Below, piece by piece: positions 5,791 to 7,936 of a stretch of 7,936 nucleotides of DNA (within the stretch, counting starts at the first letter, position 1; every line of letters starts with the position of its first letter). The stretch spans positions 1 to 7,936 of the forward strand of contig SKLX01000144.1 in the NCBI GenBank assembly GCA_007121375.1, in the 5' to 3' direction. The notes beneath the pieces are model-generated. The model was not told the origin of the DNA, made no database searches, and saw only the letters and a list, made by a program, of their open reading frames with translations. This DNA comes from Bacillota bacterium. Its GTDB lineage: Bacteria > Bacillota > Dethiobacteria > SKNC01. The position numbers and the translations under genes were made by a program.

Positions 5791-6190
5791 GCATAAGATC
5801 GTATTATTGTTTCCTGCTGCTGTAGTTGAACAGCCTTTTCTATATCACCTGGTTAAGGATTATAACCTTTTTGTTAATATTATCAGGGCTAACATTAATC
5901 CTCGTAAGGAAGGCCGGCTGGTTATGGAACTGGCCGGGGAACAGGAAGATTATGATGCAGGAATTAATTTTCTGGAGTCCCGAGGGGTTACTGTAATGCC
6001 CTTTGAGCAGCAAGTAAAGTGGAACGAAGACAGGTGCACCCAATGTGGAGCCTGCACCGTAATATGCCCCACTGATGCTTTGAAAATGATCAGGCCGGAG
6101 ATGATTGTAGAATTTGATGAAAGTAAGTGCATTGTTTGTGAGCACTGTTTTAAGGCCTGTCCTGCCCGGGCTATAGTTGCCCATTATTAG
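5783..6190 (+). CDS. NIL-domain ferredoxin with two [4Fe-4S] clusters, homocysteine biosynthesis partner
   Basis: A 135-residue protein joins a small NIL domain (about 5-78; FVNIIRANINPRKEGRLVME at 30-49) to a bacterial-type ferredoxin. The cluster motifs are complete: CTQCGACTVICP (Cys85, 88, 91, 95) and CIVCEHCFKACP (Cys116, 119, 122, 126), enough for two [4Fe-4S] clusters. In the COG1900 system the matching protein (MA1822 in Methanosarcina) is thought to supply electrons or handle sulfur for homocysteine formation. I chose ATG 5783, which gives MAKHKIVLLFP and overlaps the DUF39 gene by 8 bp. A TTG at 5762 would add seven residues but has no ribosome site in front. GGAG (5766-5769) is a little far (13 bases), so coupling to upstream translation is likely. 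NIL domains also occur in methionine ABC ATPases, but no ATPase is fused here. Confidence 0.9.
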   Translation: MAKHKIVLLFPAAVVEQPFLYHLVKDYNLFVNIIRANINPRKEGRLVMELAGEQEDYDAGINFLESRGVTVMPFEQQVKWNEDRCTQCGACTVICPTDALKMIRPEMIVEFDESKCIVCEHCFKACPARAIVAHY

Positions 6191-6223
6191 TATTCTAAAC
6201 TAAATTTCAGGGGAGAATTCTCC

Positions 6224-6967
6224 ATGTCATACGATATAAGGTTCTACCGCCACCAGAAAAAGGATAAAGACTTGAGTTCCTTTACTGCAGTTGTGAAAGA
6301 TACGGACCTGTGGGTCGGGGTAGATTCAAAGAGCTACCGCCCGGAATTTAAAACTAAAGTTGAAGACCTGGTTTGGAAGGAGCGCCGGGGGCTGGAAGAT
6401 TTTATAAGGAAGGAGCCGGAGTTTAAAACTTCCCTTGAGCCATATTTGGTACCTCCCGGGGCTCCTTCCCTTGCTGTTATAATGGCCCGAGCCGGGAACC
6501 AGGTGGGGGTAGGGCCCATGGCGGCTGTAGCGGCTGCCTTTGCTGAACTGGTAGGGAAAGAACTAATGAAGCTTGCAGAAGAGGTAATCGTAGAAAACGG
6601 GGGGGATCTATTTTTGAAGATAAAAAAGAAAAGGAAAATATCTGTTTATGCGGGGGAGGATTCCCCTTTCAGCAACCGCCTGGCTCTGGAAGTAAGGCCC
6701 TCGGAAACTCCCCTGGGTATCTGCACCTCCTCTGGAATAGTGGGGCCCTCCTACAGCAAAGGTAAAGCCCACGGGGTAGTGGTAGTTTCCCCCTCTACCC
6801 CCCTGGCTGATGCGGCAGCCACCTATTTAGGTAATATGATTATGGATAAGGAAGACGTGGAAAAGGCCCTGGAAGAATCTAAAAAAATTTCAGATATTAA
6901 AGGTGTTTTGATAATCAAAGATGATAAACTGGGGGCCTGGGGGAAAATAAGGTTGACTTCTCCCTGA
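6224..6967 (+). CDS. UPF0280 / COG2122 ApbE-like protein, probable sulfide-assimilation factor
   Basis: A 247-residue cytoplasmic protein of the UPF0280 family, which shares the ApbE (FAD:protein FMN transferase) fold. Visible blocks are MARAGNQVGVGPMAAVAAAF (87-106), VENGGDLFL (123-131), GICTSSGIVGPSYSKGKAHG (165-184) and SPSTPLADAAATYLGN (189-204). ADAAAT corresponds to the metal/flavin-site block of ApbE, and ENGGD to its NxGGD block. There is no lipoprotein signal, unlike classical ApbE. In Methanosarcina the COG2122 protein MA1715 improves sulfide incorporation into homocysteine and cysteine, and in sulfate reducers the family travels with DUF39 and NIL-ferredoxin. It follows the ferredoxin gene by 33 bp with no terminator, inside the same SAM-controlled operon. 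ATG 6224 is eight bases after GGGGAG (6210-6215). The exact chemistry is unknown. No terminator is evident after its stop. Confidence 0.88.
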   Translation: MSYDIRFYRHQKKDKDLSSFTAVVKDTDLWVGVDSKSYRPEFKTKVEDLVWKERRGLEDFIRKEPEFKTSLEPYLVPPGAPSLAVIMARAGNQVGVGPMAAVAAAFAELVGKELMKLAEEVIVENGGDLFLKIKKKRKISVYAGEDSPFSNRLALEVRPSETPLGICTSSGIVGPSYSKGKAHGVVVVSPSTPLADAAATYLGNMIMDKEDVEKALEESKKISDIKGVLIIKDDKLGAWGKIRLTSP

Positions 6968-6981
6968 TGGTTTTGAATATC

Positions 6982-7010
6982 TTGCATTTATTATTTTTTC
7001 ATATTATAAT
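6982..7010 (+). promoter_or_regulatory. Sigma-A promoter of tRNA-Thr
   Basis: TTGCAT (6982-6987) and a perfect TATAAT (7005-7010) are 17 bp apart, with a predicted start near 7017, seven bases before the mature tRNA. It begins only 14 bp after the UPF0280 stop, and no terminator hairpin lies between, so readthrough from the SAM-controlled operon is also possible. Confidence 0.8.
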
Positions 7011-7023
7011 GTTTATTGTAAAA

Positions 7024-7098
7024 GCCGGCATAGCTCAATGGTAGAGCAGCTGAATCGTAATCAGCATGTTGGGGGTTCGAGTCCTCTTGCCGGCTCCA
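7024..7098 (+). tRNA. tRNA-Thr, anticodon CGT
   Basis: A full 75-nt cloverleaf: acceptor GCCGGCA/TGCCGGC, D stem GCTC/GAGC, anticodon stem GCTGA/TCAGC, T stem GGGGG/CCTCT around TTCGAGT, discriminator T and an encoded CCA. The loop ATCGTAA places CGT at 34-36, which reads the threonine codon ACG. Like the tRNA-Pro of this window it is a C34 isoacceptor that reads one G-ending codon only. No terminator follows before the next gene. Confidence 0.97.
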
Positions 7099-7134
7099 TT
7101 TAATTTTATGAATAAATTTTTTGGAGGGAATTAA

Positions 7135-7518
7135 ATGTCTTATAAGATATCCATCCAGGTAAATGAACATAAGTTTACAGGGGAATTATATGATACGGAA
7201 ACAGCCAGGAAGGTTTATGAAGCTCTTCCTTTAGAAGCTAAGGGAAACACCTGGGGAGATGAGATATATTTTGAAATTCCTGTGTCGGCAGAACTTGAAG
7301 AGGAGGCACGGGAAGTGGTTCAAAAGGGGGACCTGGGTTATTGGCCTACAGGAGAAGCTTTTTGCATCTTTTACGGACTTACCCCTGCCAGCCCTTCTGA
7401 AGATGAAATAAGGCCCGCCAGTGCTGTTAATGTAATAGGAAAGGTTTACGGTGATGTCGAGGTTTTGAAGGGAACCTCAGGTTCTATAAAAGTAAAGGTA
7501 GAAAAGGAAAATAATTGA
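7135..7518 (+). CDS. Cyclophilin-like fold protein (TM1367 / COG2164 type)
   Basis: A 127-residue cytoplasmic protein with the small cyclophilin-like barrel of the TM1367/COG2164 family. Typical features are the N-terminal strand pair (YKISIQVNEHKFTGELYD), the helix TETARKVYEALPLEAKGNTW, then GDEIYFEIP, the block GDLGYWPTGEAFCIFYGLTP and the closing strand PASAVNVIGKVYGDVEVLKG. It is complete and of normal length. The family has the cyclophilin fold, but proline isomerase activity has not to my knowledge been shown, and its role is unknown. The gene starts at ATG 7135, seven bases after GGAGG (7123-7127), and only 36 bp after tRNA-Thr. It probably shares the tRNA promoter. It has no evident link to the homocysteine genes upstream apart from possible readthrough. 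Confidence 0.85.
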   Translation: MSYKISIQVNEHKFTGELYDTETARKVYEALPLEAKGNTWGDEIYFEIPVSAELEEEAREVVQKGDLGYWPTGEAFCIFYGLTPASPSEDEIRPASAVNVIGKVYGDVEVLKGTSGSIKVKVEKENN

Positions 7519-7584
7519 ATAAAAATCTTCCCTGACGGGTAAAATATTAACAAATATTACTGGTTAAGGGGAGGTTTGCAAGCT

Positions 7585-7734
7585 ATGACAGTTAGTAAAG
7601 AGGTGCTGGACTCCTTAAAAAATGAAAGGGACAGACTTTTGAATCAGTTGATAGAGGGGGAGGAAGAGGGAAAGAAAAACATCCTGGAAAAAATAATTGA
7701 GATTGACGACATAATTGAGTCTTACCCTCATTAA
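7585..7734 (+). CDS. Small 49-residue hypothetical protein, probably helical
   Basis: A 49-codon frame from ATG 7585 to TAA 7732-7734. A strong ribosome site AGGGGAGG (7567-7574) stands ten bases upstream, and a clean terminator hairpin begins 17 bp after the stop, which together argue for a real gene. The protein is charged (about 24 Asp/Glu/Lys/Arg), has no cysteine and no membrane segment. Hydrophobic residues recur in a heptad-like pattern (VLDSLKNERDRLLNQLIEG, then NILEKIIEIDDIIESYPH), so it should form two short amphipathic helices or a helical hairpin and may oligomerise. The gap to the cyclophilin-like gene is 66 bp without a clear promoter, so co-transcription is likely. I do not recognise a family. 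It resembles the short two-helix proteins of sporulating Firmicutes (Spo0E-like) only in general shape; I see no Spo0E signature motif. Confidence 0.7.
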   Translation: MTVSKEVLDSLKNERDRLLNQLIEGEEEGKKNILEKIIEIDDIIESYPH

Positions 7735-7750
7735 AAGAAGAGGCAATGAT

Positions 7751-7785
7751 TTTGGGGCACGGTATGATACCGTGCCCCAAATATT
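7751..7785 (+). terminator. Strong hairpin terminator after the small ORF
   Basis: TTTGGGGCACGGTA (7751-7764) pairs perfectly with TACCGTGCCCCAAA (7768-7781), 14 bp with a minimal TGA loop, followed by TATTTT. The T run is interrupted, but the GC-rich stem is very stable. On the minus strand the bases after the stem (ATCATTG) are not T-rich, so it should act mainly on plus-strand transcripts. Confidence 0.8.
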
Positions 7786-7792
7786 TTAATAA

Positions 7793-7936
7793 TCAGGAAA
7801 AAATCTTGCTCCGAGTTAACTTTTCCAGGTCGTTTAGGGTGTTGCAGGGGTACATTTTTGTGTACTTCCGGAAGGTGCGGGTAGTTTTTGAAGATTCCCA
7901 CTCTTCTTCTGGCAAGGTGTTTAACCAGAGAATATC
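7793..7936 (-). CDS. C-terminal end of an unrecognised minus-strand protein (5' end outside window)
   Basis: On the minus strand a frame enters at the right edge and ends at TGA (7795-7793), giving 47 residues. They include WLNTLPEEEWESSKTTRTF near the left and NTLNDLEKLTRSKIFS at the end. The amino-acid use (charged, with ordinary spacing of hydrophobic residues) looks like a real protein tail, and the stop lies just beyond the terminator of the convergent plus-strand genes, a common end-to-end layout. However, two other frames are also open across this short stretch (one on each strand), so the evidence is limited. One of the two, on the minus strand, would run through the terminator hairpin, and the plus-strand one has no start or ribosome site. 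I do not recognise the family from this fragment. Confidence 0.45.
   Translation of the reverse strand, partial: DILWLNTLPEEEWESSKTTRTFRKYTKMYPCNTLNDLEKLTRSKIFS

Noticed and set aside
5840..6184. 114-codon minus-strand frame opposite the NIL-ferredoxin gene
   Set aside because: Shadow of the eight-cysteine ferredoxin, whose motifs are perfect on the plus strand.
7551..7566. AATATT inverted repeat upstream of the small ORF as a promoter or operator
   Set aside because: A short all-A/T repeat expected by chance; no matching -35 and -10 pair is present.
7592..7780. 62-codon minus-strand frame across the small ORF and terminator
   Set aside because: It runs through the terminator hairpin and lies opposite a plus-strand frame with a good ribosome site.
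1..7936. CRISPR array, insertion sequence, attachment site or phage gene
   Set aside because: No regularly spaced repeats, terminal inverted repeats, transposase or integrase motifs were found; both tRNAs are intact without a nearby duplicated 3' end.

Overview
The window looks like chromosome from a low-to-mid GC, anaerobic, Gram-positive (Firmicutes/Clostridia-like) bacterium. Supporting signs are strong AGGAGG-type ribosome sites, sigma-A promoters with 17-bp spacers, a SAM-I (S-box) riboswitch, a clostridial-looking 6S-type RNA and an 8-cysteine ferredoxin module. The secreted solute-binding protein is extremely acidic: I count 63 Asp/Glu against 6 Lys/Arg in the mature part. Together with a complete betaine-type uptake operon this hints at a salty or alkaline habitat; that habitat is inference. 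No mobile element, CRISPR array, prophage or resistance gene is visible.

Layout. 2-277 is the 3' end of a corrinoid adenosyltransferase gene (cobO/btuR family), closed by a hairpin. 348-580 is a promoter plus a structured RNA of about 200 nt, best read as 6S RNA. It converges on a minus-strand tRNA-Pro(CGG) at 667-743 that has its own promoter and terminator. 744-1198 is AT-rich and holds one possible 23-codon ORF and a candidate promoter. 1199-4147 is a three-gene ABC importer operon for glycine betaine or a related compatible solute: ATPase with CBS pair, permease and lipoprotein receptor, ended by a terminator at 4193-4224.

4245-6967 is the most interesting part. A promoter with upstream repeats, a textbook SAM-I riboswitch and its terminator precede three genes: a DUF39 (COG1900) protein, a NIL-domain 2x[4Fe-4S] ferredoxin and a UPF0280 (COG2122, ApbE-like) protein. 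These are the three families tied to direct homocysteine formation from sulfide and aspartate semialdehyde in anaerobes. SAM would shut the operon off when methionine is plentiful, so regulator and gene content agree. This is an uncommon but not wholly undescribed pathway.

6982-7734 holds a promoter, tRNA-Thr(CGT), a cyclophilin-fold protein gene with no terminator between it and the tRNA, and a 49-codon orphan ORF. A 14-bp hairpin follows at 7751-7781. A minus-strand reading frame of unknown identity runs off the right edge (7793-7936).

I do not see an entirely unknown multi-gene system. The best leads are the SAM-controlled homocysteine module, the phased repeats before its promoter, and the small orphan ORFs.
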